Of a stretch of 14,018 nucleotides of DNA, positions 1 to 6,688 are shown piece by piece. The stretch's first letter is position 1. The number at the start of each line of letters is the position of its first letter. The DNA is from an uncultured Bacteroidia bacterium (lineage in GTDB: Bacteria; Bacteroidota; Bacteroidia; Bacteroidales; Prolixibacteraceae): assembly GCA_903859795.1 (NCBI GenBank), contig CAIOOC010000921.1, forward strand, positions 1-14,018, written 5' to 3'. Below the pieces are notes generated by a model, which was not told the origin of the DNA, searched no databases, and was given only the letters and a program-made list of their open reading frames with translations. Position numbers and translations under genes: made by a program.

Positions 1-650
1 ATGATCCGGTCGAGATATTGCATGACTTTTTCATCATGAGTAGCAAAGATGAAAGTTGTATTGAGCTCTTTGTTCAGCTTTTTCATAGTTTGGACTATGT
101 TATGAGAATTTTGTGCATCGAGGTTTGCCGAGGGTTCATCGGCAAGAACGAGGAGCGGGCGTTTGACCATCGCCCTTGCAATGGCCACCCGCTGGCACTC
201 TCCACCCGAAAGCTGAGCTGGTCTCGAATTTTTCTTGTCCGTCAGTCCAACCCATTCGAGAGCCTCCATGACTGCTCTTTTTCGCGCATGGGAAGAACGA
301 TTCTGCAGCAAAAGGGCAAATTCGATATTTTCGAATACTGTATAAACAGGTAACAGATTATAGGTTTGAAAGATAAATCCTATATTGTAATTTCGAAGGT
401 GTGCGGCCTGTTTATTTGTTAATTCAGATACCGACCGGCCGATTACCTCCACACGTCCCTCAGAAGGAAAATCGAGAGTCCCAATAATGTTTAACAGGGT
501 TGTTTTCCCTGAGCCGCTCGGTCCAACCAAACCTGCAAATTCACCTTTCCCGAAAGAGAGATTAATATTATGCAGAGCTGTAAACTCTCCGTTCCCAACA
601 TGAAACCGTTTGGTCATCTGTTCAATTTTTATGATCACCGAATCATCCAT
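1..650 (-). CDS. ABC transporter ATP-binding protein, MacB/LolD type (3' end cut by window)
   Basis: My reverse-strand translation from the ATG at 650 runs open for 216 codons to the left edge, so the C-terminus is missing. It is a complete-looking ABC nucleotide-binding domain: Walker A GPSGSGKTT at residues 43-51, Q-loop Gln95, signature LSGGE at 147-151, Walker B LLVLADEP at 166-173, D-loop SANLD at 174-178 and H-loop ATHD at 203-206. The family (MacB, LolD, FtsE-like) powers permeases that move lipoproteins, peptides or drugs out of the inner membrane, and the protein acts on the cytoplasmic face. Two small departures from consensus are visible: Cys152 in LSGGECQR where Gln is usual, and SANLD rather than TGNLD. 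It starts 5 bp after the outer-membrane protein gene, so the two are almost certainly cotranscribed. The partner permease should lie left of the window. Substrate is unknown. Confidence 0.95.
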   Translation of the reverse strand, partial: MDDSVIIKIEQMTKRFHVGNGEFTALHNINLSFGKGEFAGLVGPSGSGKTTLLNIIGTLDFPSEGRVEVIGRSVSELTNKQAAHLRNYNIGFIFQTYNLLPVYTVFENIEFALLLQNRSSHARKRAVMEALEWVGLTDKKNSRPAQLSGGECQRVAIARAMVKRPLLVLADEPSANLDAQNSHNIVQTMKKLNKELNTTFIFATHDEKVMQYLDRI

Positions 651-655
651 AATTG

Positions 656-1816
656 TTAATGGTTATATACAAACATTAGTTGAATTCCCTTTCCTGCATA
701 ATAGTTTCCGGAATTTATTTGCTGTGGTAAAAGATAAGTCTTTGGATTCCAAAATGCCATTATGTAGAACGCTATTTTATTAAACTGCCGCTTCAAATTC
801 AGAAAATTGTAGGAGGAATTATTGGTCCAGTCATAAAAGGTTATCAGGTTGAGGTTATCGATAAGGCTAACGGGATAGGAGAGGGAGAGTCCGCTGAACG
901 TTGTTGGTTGGGTAAAGGCAAGCGCTTTCTGGTCGTATGAGAAAAGCAATTGTTCATAGACAATATTCAATCCGTTCCCAATTCTCAAAGTGTTGTCGGT
1001 ACCTACATTCAGAATTTCTGTATTTGTGTAAATTCCCATATCCTTAGTTTTGTTTATCAAAGATCCTTCAAACCAGAGACCGACACCAATATCCCATTTC
1101 CCATCCAATCCTACCCGGTTTTCTGATAAAGCATTGTAAGACGGTACCAGAATATCCGATCCGCGCGAATCTGCAATACGGTGGTGAAAAGTAAGTCCTA
1201 TTTCTCCTTTTGGCACCTGAGACTGAATCCTCCCCCCAAATTCGGGAAATGTACTATTCGATTTTACTACGTCCCAGGGTCTTAATTTGTTATTGCCGTA
1301 AAGACACCAAAGCCATATATTGGCATTATTCATAAAATAGTACCGCCCAAGCAGGCCCCAAACACCATTTGTTAGTTGCAAGGGATCACGGGGGTCAATC
1401 TGGTCAAACCACATAAGCGGACGAAGCAGTGACGCTGATCCGAAGTTTATTTTTTGAAGGCCCGCACGAATCTCAAGATGCCTTGTCGAATATCGCAGCC
1501 AGGCCCGGTAAAGCTGAATGCTTCCGTCGGTATGAGTTTTATCAAAAGACCGGACTCCCAGGTCACCAAAAGTATTGGCAGATACTTCAATATCGAACTG
1601 TTTACTTTTTTTTAATTTGACAGAGTAATTCAGTGTGGGAATATATCGAATACCCATATTAACTGGTAAATCATTGCTTCCGTTATAAAGACCCCACGAC
1701 GAGAGCTGGCCGCTAAGAGTTAAACTATCCTTTAAGCTGGGAATTGCTGAGTCCTGAGCCAGGCAATTCAGATTAAATGCTATGAAAATGAAGCATAAAT
1801 TGTGAAAGTATTTCAT
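656..1816 (-). CDS. Putative outer-membrane beta-barrel protein
   Basis: I chose the ATG at 1816 (386 aa). A TTG two codons upstream (1822) is open but unneeded, because the protein from the ATG begins directly with a signal peptide of about 20 residues ending near NCLA/QDSA. A lipoprotein is unlikely, since Asn precedes the Cys. The mature part alternates polar and aromatic/hydrophobic residues in short strands separated by turns rich in Gly, Asn and Asp. It has many Trp and Tyr residues and ends in an amphipathic strand, the pattern of an outer-membrane barrel. I do not recognise a named family; alginate-export or Wzi-like porins are possible relatives. The ABC ATPase gene follows after 5 bp, which suggests a shared job such as export or outer-membrane delivery. 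That role is inference. Confidence 0.7.
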   Translation of the reverse strand: MKYFHNLCFIFIAFNLNCLAQDSAIPSLKDSLTLSGQLSSWGLYNGSNDLPVNMGIRYIPTLNYSVKLKKSKQFDIEVSANTFGDLGVRSFDKTHTDGSIQLYRAWLRYSTRHLEIRAGLQKINFGSASLLRPLMWFDQIDPRDPLQLTNGVWGLLGRYYFMNNANIWLWCLYGNNKLRPWDVVKSNSTFPEFGGRIQSQVPKGEIGLTFHHRIADSRGSDILVPSYNALSENRVGLDGKWDIGVGLWFEGSLINKTKDMGIYTNTEILNVGTDNTLRIGNGLNIVYEQLLFSYDQKALAFTQPTTFSGLSLSYPVSLIDNLNLITFYDWTNNSSYNFLNLKRQFNKIAFYIMAFWNPKTYLLPQQINSGNYYAGKGIQLMFVYNH

Positions 1817-1998
1817 TTTCAAAAATTGTTGAACCTTACAATGACTTTATAAAATTACAAAGGAACTTTAACAATCGCGTATGTTGAACAAAATATTATT
1901 TGATTGTGGTCGTAATTCCCAATATTCCCCGTTAAATCATCGCTCCGGGTAGGCCCGAATTTCCAACATTAAGTAATTGTAAATTTTCGCTCTCACTA

Positions 1999-2027
1999 TT
2001 TGGAGTTATAAATGATTCATATATTTT
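1999..2027 (+). promoter_or_regulatory. Candidate Bacteroidota-type promoter of the exporter operon
   Basis: A -33-like TTTG at 1999-2002 is followed after 17 bp by TATATTTT at 2020-2027, one base off the Bacteroidota -7 consensus TAnnTTTG. Transcription would begin around 2032-2036, just before the palindromic operator and about 40 bp before the TetR start codon. Spacing and placement fit, but such AT-rich motifs arise easily by chance. Confidence 0.4.
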
Positions 2028-2040
2028 CGCATAAGTTATG

Positions 2041-2058
2041 AATGAATGATCATTCATT
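2041..2058. promoter_or_regulatory. TetR-type operator, perfect 18-bp palindrome
   Basis: AATGAATGATCATTCATT is identical to its reverse complement over all 18 bp. It lies 15 bp before the start codon of the TetR-family gene. The TGAATGA/TCATTCA half-sites resemble operators known for TetR/AcrR-family repressors. Placed just downstream of the candidate promoter, a bound repressor would block transcription, so autoregulation of the exporter operon is the simple reading. It lies about 225 bp from the divergent barrel gene start and could also affect that operon, but this is less certain. Confidence 0.8.
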
Positions 2059-2073
2059 AAAATTGCACACAAA

Positions 2074-2655
2074 ATGGCACGTATAATAGATGAGGGAAAA
2101 ATTCAACGGATCAGGGAAGCAACAATTGAATTTGTCGTTCAAAACGGATATGGGGGCGCTTCAATCTCCTCGATCGCCCGTCGGGCGGAGGTAGCAGAGG
2201 GATATCTTTACCGTTTTCATCGGAGCAAGCATGAGCTCGTTACAGACTTACTCTATTCGAAAGTTGCTCAAATTATTGAAAAACTTGAGCTTTTATTGAA
2301 TTCTTGCCCGGACATGAACGAAGTGATAACAGGGTTGATTGGAGAATTTTTTAAAATGGCTACTGAAACACCTGAGCAGATCAAATTTATACATGTTCTG
2401 ATGCACGACTACAATTTTCAGGTATCGGATGATCAGCGTCTGCAGATCAGGATTCTCTGTGAACGAGTAATAAAGCTTGGAATGGCCAATGGAGAGATTG
2501 GGAAACAAATCACCCCTGAGGAGGCCTATGGAATGGTTGTTATTTATCCGCTTGAATTCATTAATCTGCGGATTAAGGGATTTTTTGGAAATTGTGGCTG
2601 GACCAAAGACGATGAACAACGGGTAACAGAATTTTCAATCAACGCTTTAAAATAG
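2074..2655 (+). CDS. TetR/AcrR-family transcriptional repressor
   Basis: A 193-aa protein with an N-terminal TetR helix-turn-helix. Residues 10-60 show the usual pattern: a first helix (TIEFVVQNGYGGASI), SSIARRAEVAEGYLYRFHRSKHEL for the HTH, then the start of the ligand domain. The remaining 130 residues are helical and would form the ligand-binding and dimerisation part. Length is typical for the family. The ATG is the only sensible start, 15 bp after a perfect palindrome. The tolC-like gene begins 5 bp after its stop, so it is the first gene of the exporter operon and probably represses it until an exported compound binds. By organisation it resembles the E. coli regulator CecR near ybhGFSR. 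The ligand cannot be predicted. Confidence 0.93.
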   Translation: MARIIDEGKIQRIREATIEFVVQNGYGGASISSIARRAEVAEGYLYRFHRSKHELVTDLLYSKVAQIIEKLELLLNSCPDMNEVITGLIGEFFKMATETPEQIKFIHVLMHDYNFQVSDDQRLQIRILCERVIKLGMANGEIGKQITPEEAYGMVVIYPLEFINLRIKGFFGNCGWTKDDEQRVTEFSINALK

Positions 2656-2660
2656 TTAAA

Positions 2661-4178
2661 ATGAAAGCTTATCTATTGATATTATTGATTTTATCTTCTG
2701 GGTTTAATCTGGCAGCCCAGACTAATCAGGGAATAGTTAAAAGCCTCACATTTGAAGAGGCACTTGCTCTTTCATTTCAGAATAACCACCTTATTAAACA
2801 GTTCCATAACCAGTCACTTCAACTGGAGCAGGAAGAGAAAGCAGCCAGGGGATTGCACCTTCCCAGACTTTCGGTCAACGCTTCATATGTTATGATGTCT
2901 GATAACATAGAACTTGATCTGACTCCTGTACGCGATGCAATTACTCCTTTATACAGTGCTTTGGGTCATTACGGGAAATTCGGCGGTGTTCCGAATCCCG
3001 ATCCAAAAACAAATGGGGTAATGCCATATTTGCCTGATGATGTGTCAACGGCAGTTTTGCGCGGTAAAATGCTGGATGGACTCACTGCAGTCAATAATGC
3101 TGATTGGGTTCAGACCATTCAGGCGAAGAATTTTGGAATGGTCAATGCCGGTTTTGTTTTTCCGTTATTTACAGGGGGAAAAATTAACGCTGCCAATAAG
3201 GCTGCAAAGATCAAGTTCGAGGCCTCGGAGATTGAGTCTGTCCAGAAATCATACGAACTGACCAGTGAACTGGTTGAACGATATTATGGTTTAATTCTTG
3301 CAAACCAGGTGGTTAAAGTCAGAGAAGAAGTGAAATCCGGCATGCAGAAACATCTTGATGATGCGAATAAACTTGCTGAGCAAGGGATAATTGCAAGGGT
3401 AGAAGTTCTAAATGCAAAGGTATACTTTTCGGATGCCGATCGTGAACTTAAAAAGTCTGATCGTCAGGTTGAAATATTAAATGAAGCGGTGTTAAACACA
3501 GTGGCCGATACAGCGAAATACAGGATTATTCCGATATCTGAGCTCTTCTACCTTGAGAGGGTCGAACCTCTTAAATTCTATCAACAGAGAGCCATGGAAA
3601 AAAGTCCGTTACTTGGACAGATCAGGAAGAAAAAGGAGCTGGCACAACAAGGGATAAAGGTTGAACAGTCAGCTTTTTACCCGTCTGTTGCTGCAACCGG
3701 AACCTATAATATTGTAAATAAGGATTTGTCACCATATCTTCCCGATTATATGGTTGGTGTCGGTTTAAAATGGAATCTGTTCGATGGCAATGAACGTAGC
3801 AGAAAAGTAAAAGCGGCCAGGTTCCAACAGATGGAAGCTGAGGATTTCTATATCAAATCGGAGTCCGATATTCAATCAGCAATTACAAAATATTACCAGG
3901 AGATGAATATGTATTTCGAGCAGATCGGGGAACTGGATGCTGCAATGGAATTTACAAAAGAATATTCACGTGCCCGGGAAAAAGCATTTATCGAAGGGAT
4001 GGCTACCGCTACACAAGTTTCGGATGCAAATCTTGCGGTGTCAAAGGCACGGATTGAAAGATTACAAGCCATTTATGCATGGGACGTCTCATTATCAAAA
4101 TTGTTGTTTTACTCAGGATTATCAGATCAGTTTATATCCTATATCCGCAATCCTGAGGCAAAACGGGGCATATATTGA
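2661..4178 (+). CDS. TolC-family outer-membrane efflux channel
   Basis: A 505-aa protein with a signal peptide (residues 1-20, cleaved near LAAQ/T). It shows the two-fold internal repeat of outer-membrane efflux proteins. The first half has the helix start LTFEEALALSFQNNH (29-43) and the strand-to-helix turn PLFTGGKINAANKAAK (168-183). The second half has the equivalent turn WNLFDGNERSRKVKAA (371-386). Long helices at about 184-280 and 377-460 would form the periplasmic alpha-barrel. Residues 85-155 carry a longer loop than in E. coli TolC. It should trimerise in the outer membrane as the exit duct for the HlyD adaptor and ABC-2 permeases encoded next. The gene starts 5 bp after the TetR gene, while the gap to the adaptor gene is 162 bp and contains repeat-like DNA. 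Confidence 0.93.
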   Translation: MKAYLLILLILSSGFNLAAQTNQGIVKSLTFEEALALSFQNNHLIKQFHNQSLQLEQEEKAARGLHLPRLSVNASYVMMSDNIELDLTPVRDAITPLYSALGHYGKFGGVPNPDPKTNGVMPYLPDDVSTAVLRGKMLDGLTAVNNADWVQTIQAKNFGMVNAGFVFPLFTGGKINAANKAAKIKFEASEIESVQKSYELTSELVERYYGLILANQVVKVREEVKSGMQKHLDDANKLAEQGIIARVEVLNAKVYFSDADRELKKSDRQVEILNEAVLNTVADTAKYRIIPISELFYLERVEPLKFYQQRAMEKSPLLGQIRKKKELAQQGIKVEQSAFYPSVAATGTYNIVNKDLSPYLPDYMVGVGLKWNLFDGNERSRKVKAARFQQMEAEDFYIKSESDIQSAITKYYQEMNMYFEQIGELDAAMEFTKEYSRAREKAFIEGMATATQVSDANLAVSKARIERLQAIYAWDVSLSKLLFYSGLSDQFISYIRNPEAKRGIY

Positions 4179-4268
4179 GACGGACAGAGGGAGAGTGGGA
4201 GAGAAAAAAGGAGATGGAAAGAAAATCAGAATTGGCGAAGGGGCGAAAGGAGAAATAAGAATGGAGAG
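4179..4268 (+). other. Purine-biased intergenic tract
   Basis: Right after the tolC-like stop codon, only 12 of 90 bases are pyrimidines on the plus strand, with GGGAGAG and GGCGAAG/GGGCGAAAGG words. No convincing ORF or hairpin is present. It could be an unstructured spacer in the operon mRNA or a decayed low-complexity repeat of the kind seen between Bacteroidota genes. No function can be assigned. Confidence 0.6.
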
Positions 4269-4269
4269 C

Positions 4270-4297
4270 CTGGCAGCTGCCGGCCTCCAGATGCCAG
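4270..4297. repeat. GC-rich palindromic element between tolC-like and hlyD-like genes
   Basis: CTGGCA at 4270-4275 is complementary to TGCCAG at 4292-4297, and the interval holds a perfect 10-bp palindrome, GGCAGCTGCC (4272-4281). The two pairings compete. The element is far more GC-rich than its surroundings and shares CTGGCA/TGCCAG words with the hairpin at 5338-5381 on the other side of the adaptor gene. It may be a small intergenic repeat or an mRNA hairpin. No U-run follows, so an intrinsic terminator is unlikely. Confidence 0.5.
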
Positions 4298-4340
4298 AAA
4301 TAAATAAGAATATTAAAAAAATACTGTAATCTATAGAATC

Positions 4341-5333
4341 ATGAAAAAAACAAAACATTACTTAATTGCATCGGCGATTTTTGCAGTAATCATTTTTACC
4401 GGGTATGCCATATGGATAGTTGGCAGACCGGTTCCGCTTGAGGTTCAGGGCGAAGTAGACGCTACTCATGTGAAAGTAGCCTCGAAACTTATTGGCAGAA
4501 TCGACTCTGTTTTGGTTCACAAAGGAGATGATGTCTCAGCAGGTGCCCTTCTTTTTACAATACACAGTCCTGAACTTGATGCCAAATATCTTCAGGCTTC
4601 AGCTATCCGCAAAGCTGCAGGTTTTCAAAAGGAGAAAGCGGATAACGGAGCGCAGAAGGAAGATATCCAGGCAGCTTATAATTCATGGCAAACCGCAATG
4701 GCAGCTTCTGAATTTGCCAATAAGACTTTTCAGCGAATAGAAAATCTTTTTAAATCAGGAGTTGTGGCGGAGCAACAGAAGGATGAGGCTGAGACAAGAA
4801 TGAAAGCGGCATCAGAGACAGAAAAAGCGGCCAGATCACTCTATGAGAAGGCAAAAAAAGGGGCCAGGTATGAAGATAAGGGTTCAGCAGGCGCTTTGGT
4901 ACTTCAGGCTGACGGTGTATTGACCGAAGTGAATTCATATCTTAGTGAAACCAGGATTTTCGCACCTATCCGCGGGGAGATTGCCAATATCATTTCAGAA
5001 CGTGGAGAATTGGTACCTGCCGGATACCCGGTAATAACAATTGTTGACTTGGAAGATGTTTGGGTAACCTTCAATCTTCGTGAAGATTTACTTGCTGCCA
5101 TTCAAAAAGGATCGACTTTTAAAGCACGGTTTCCTGCTCTGGGTATGAAGGAAATTACACTTAAAGTGAATTATATCAATGCTCTGGGAGAGTTCGCAAC
5201 ATGGAATGCAACCAAAACCTCAGGCGATTTTGATATGAAGACATTCGAGGTTCATGCGGTGCCGGTCGAAAAAGTTGCAGGATTACGTCCGGGTATGTCG
5301 GCACTGGTGAACTGGGATGAGGTGAAGAAATAG
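4341..5333 (+). CDS. HlyD/YbhG-family periplasmic adaptor protein of an exporter
   Basis: A 330-aa membrane-fusion protein. Residues 7-27 form an N-terminal membrane anchor. Residues 35-85 are the first half of the biotinyl-lipoyl domain (VQGEVDATHVKVASKLIGRI...VHKGDDVSAG). Residues 86-185 are Ala-, Lys- and Glu-rich coiled-coil helices including IENLFKSGVVAEQQKDEAET. Residues 203-240 are the second lipoyl half (RIFAPIRGEIANIISERGE). The rest is a beta-barrel domain ending in GLRPGMSALVNW. Adaptors of this family dock a TolC channel onto an inner-membrane transporter, and both partners are encoded alongside. Length fits the YbhG/YhiI subgroup. The start ATG at 4341 has no Shine-Dalgarno sequence, as is usual here. 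Confidence 0.93.
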   Translation: MKKTKHYLIASAIFAVIIFTGYAIWIVGRPVPLEVQGEVDATHVKVASKLIGRIDSVLVHKGDDVSAGALLFTIHSPELDAKYLQASAIRKAAGFQKEKADNGAQKEDIQAAYNSWQTAMAASEFANKTFQRIENLFKSGVVAEQQKDEAETRMKAASETEKAARSLYEKAKKGARYEDKGSAGALVLQADGVLTEVNSYLSETRIFAPIRGEIANIISERGELVPAGYPVITIVDLEDVWVTFNLREDLLAAIQKGSTFKARFPALGMKEITLKVNYINALGEFATWNATKTSGDFDMKTFEVHAVPVEKVAGLRPGMSALVNWDEVKK

Positions 5334-5337
5334 CAGT

Positions 5338-5381
5338 TGGCTGCTGGCACCTGGCGGCTAGCTGCTAGTTGCCAGCAGCCA
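5338..5381. repeat. GC-rich hairpin just after the adaptor gene stop
   Basis: TGGCTGCTGGCA (5338-5349) and TGCCAGCAGCCA (5370-5381) form a perfect 12-bp stem around a 20-nt interval that itself contains CTAG-N3-CTAG. It starts 4 bp after the adaptor gene's stop codon. No U-run follows (the next bases are GAAGCACAATA), so it is not a standard terminator. It may stabilise the upstream mRNA, damp transcription into the permease genes, or be a member of an intergenic repeat family. Confidence 0.7.
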
Positions 5382-5448
5382 GAAGCACAATATCAATAGT
5401 AATTTCCCGAACTTTTTAACGGAAATAATTTAAAGAACAGCTATTACA

Positions 5449-6633
5449 ATGTTACGAAACTTGACAAATAGACCTCTGATCAGGGTGATGAGACGCGAGA
5501 TAAGGAGGATTGCCGACAGTTGGGTACTGATCTTTTCAACAATGATTGCACCTATTGTGGCATTTCTTATCATCATCTGGCTCTTTTCTGACGGAGTTGT
5601 CCGGGATTTGCCTATTGGAGTAGTTGACCTGGATCAGACTGCATTTTCTTCCAGGGTTACCCGGTTGGTTGATGCTGCACCGGTCTGTAATGTAAAATGG
5701 AATCTGCATTCTCTGGTTGAAGCCAAACAGATGATGGAGGCAGGTAAGATTGAAGCAGTTGTTTTATTGCCGGCTGATCTCGAACGTAATATTCTCAACA
5801 ACAAATCTTCGGTCATTGCTGTATATATTAATAATACCAATGTTGTAAAAGGGGGCGCCCTGAAATCCGGGTTGTACACAACTCTTTCGACAGTTTCGGC
5901 AGGTATAAAAGTTCAGCTATCGGTTACGAAAGGGGAATCACCGGAGCGGGCAATCGAAAAGGTGAGGCCTGTTAAGGTCAATACACATCTGCTTTTCAAC
6001 CCCTTTGGAAATTATTCTTACTTTTTGGTTCTGGGTCTGCTGCCCCTGCTGGCCGTCGTATTTATATTTCTTGGATCTGTCTATGCACTGGGTATGGAAT
6101 TTAAAGAAGGAACTGCAGGCGATCTGATCAATATGGCAAACAACAAAATTGTGGTAGCAATGATTGGTAAAATGCTCCCCTACACCGTTTTGTTCTTCAT
6201 GGATATGATGGTTATGAATATATTCCTTGTCAAAAATTTAGGAACTCCGGTAAATGGAAGTTTATTCGCCATCCTTTTATCGGAACTGCTCATGATAATT
6301 TCGTACCAGTTACTTGCAATACTGTTTTTAAAACTTACCGCAAATCTGAGATTATCTTTATCGTTAGGAAGTGCCTACACGATGATGGCGCTCACCTTTT
6401 CAGGCCTCACTTTTCCGGCAATGGCAATGCCTTTGGCCGCAAAGCTGTTTTCACTAATTTTCCCTTATACCTTCTGGCTTCGCATATTTATGAGTCAGAC
6501 ATTAAGAGGGGAACCGATAACGGAAGTTTTGCCCTCTTTCCTTGCCTTTCTGCCGTTCATAGTTTGCGGGGTTCTGGCATTTCCGGGAATAAAAAGAAAA
6601 CTTTCGCATACCAGATACTGGTTCAGGGAGTAA
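5449..6633 (+). CDS. ABC-2 type transporter permease, first of a tandem pair
   Basis: A 394-aa inner-membrane protein with the layout of the ABC-2 (YbhS/YhhJ-like) family. It has one transmembrane helix at about 25-46, then a large extracytoplasmic domain (about 50-185) starting with VRDLPIGVVDLDQTAFS. Then follow five hydrophobic segments at about 190-215, 240-262, 272-295, 302-325 and 363-380, and a basic tail. Such proteins form the membrane channel for drug, lipid or polymer export and need a separate ATPase. No Walker motifs occur in this protein. It shares the RDLPIxxVDLD/RDIPIxxVDLD motif with the next gene, so the two are paralogues and likely form a heterodimer. The 115-bp upstream gap contains a strong hairpin. 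Substrate unknown. Confidence 0.9.
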   Translation: MLRNLTNRPLIRVMRREIRRIADSWVLIFSTMIAPIVAFLIIIWLFSDGVVRDLPIGVVDLDQTAFSSRVTRLVDAAPVCNVKWNLHSLVEAKQMMEAGKIEAVVLLPADLERNILNNKSSVIAVYINNTNVVKGGALKSGLYTTLSTVSAGIKVQLSVTKGESPERAIEKVRPVKVNTHLLFNPFGNYSYFLVLGLLPLLAVVFIFLGSVYALGMEFKEGTAGDLINMANNKIVVAMIGKMLPYTVLFFMDMMVMNIFLVKNLGTPVNGSLFAILLSELLMIISYQLLAILFLKLTANLRLSLSLGSAYTMMALTFSGLTFPAMAMPLAAKLFSLIFPYTFWLRIFMSQTLRGEPITEVLPSFLAFLPFIVCGVLAFPGIKRKLSHTRYWFRE

Positions 6634-6688
6634 AAGGGCAAAACAGTCCAATATAAAAAATGTAAAAGATAATTTAAATAAAACAGTA

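Noticed and set aside
18..353. Plus-strand open frame of 111 codons at the left edge
   Set aside because: It overlaps the minus-strand ABC ATPase, whose motifs are complete and unambiguous; the plus-strand protein resembles nothing.
1817..1822. TTG start for the outer-membrane barrel gene at 1822
   Set aside because: It adds only two residues before an ATG that starts directly with a good signal peptide.
1940..1960. Short CGGG-TAGG-CCCG hairpin in the divergent gap
   Set aside because: A 4-bp stem is too short to be distinguished from chance.
3937..4358. Open frames across the tolC/hlyD gap (plus 3937-4329 and minus 4122-4358)
   Set aside because: They are products of the purine-biased tract and the tolC-like gene read in other frames. 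The translations are low-complexity with no domain and no promoter.
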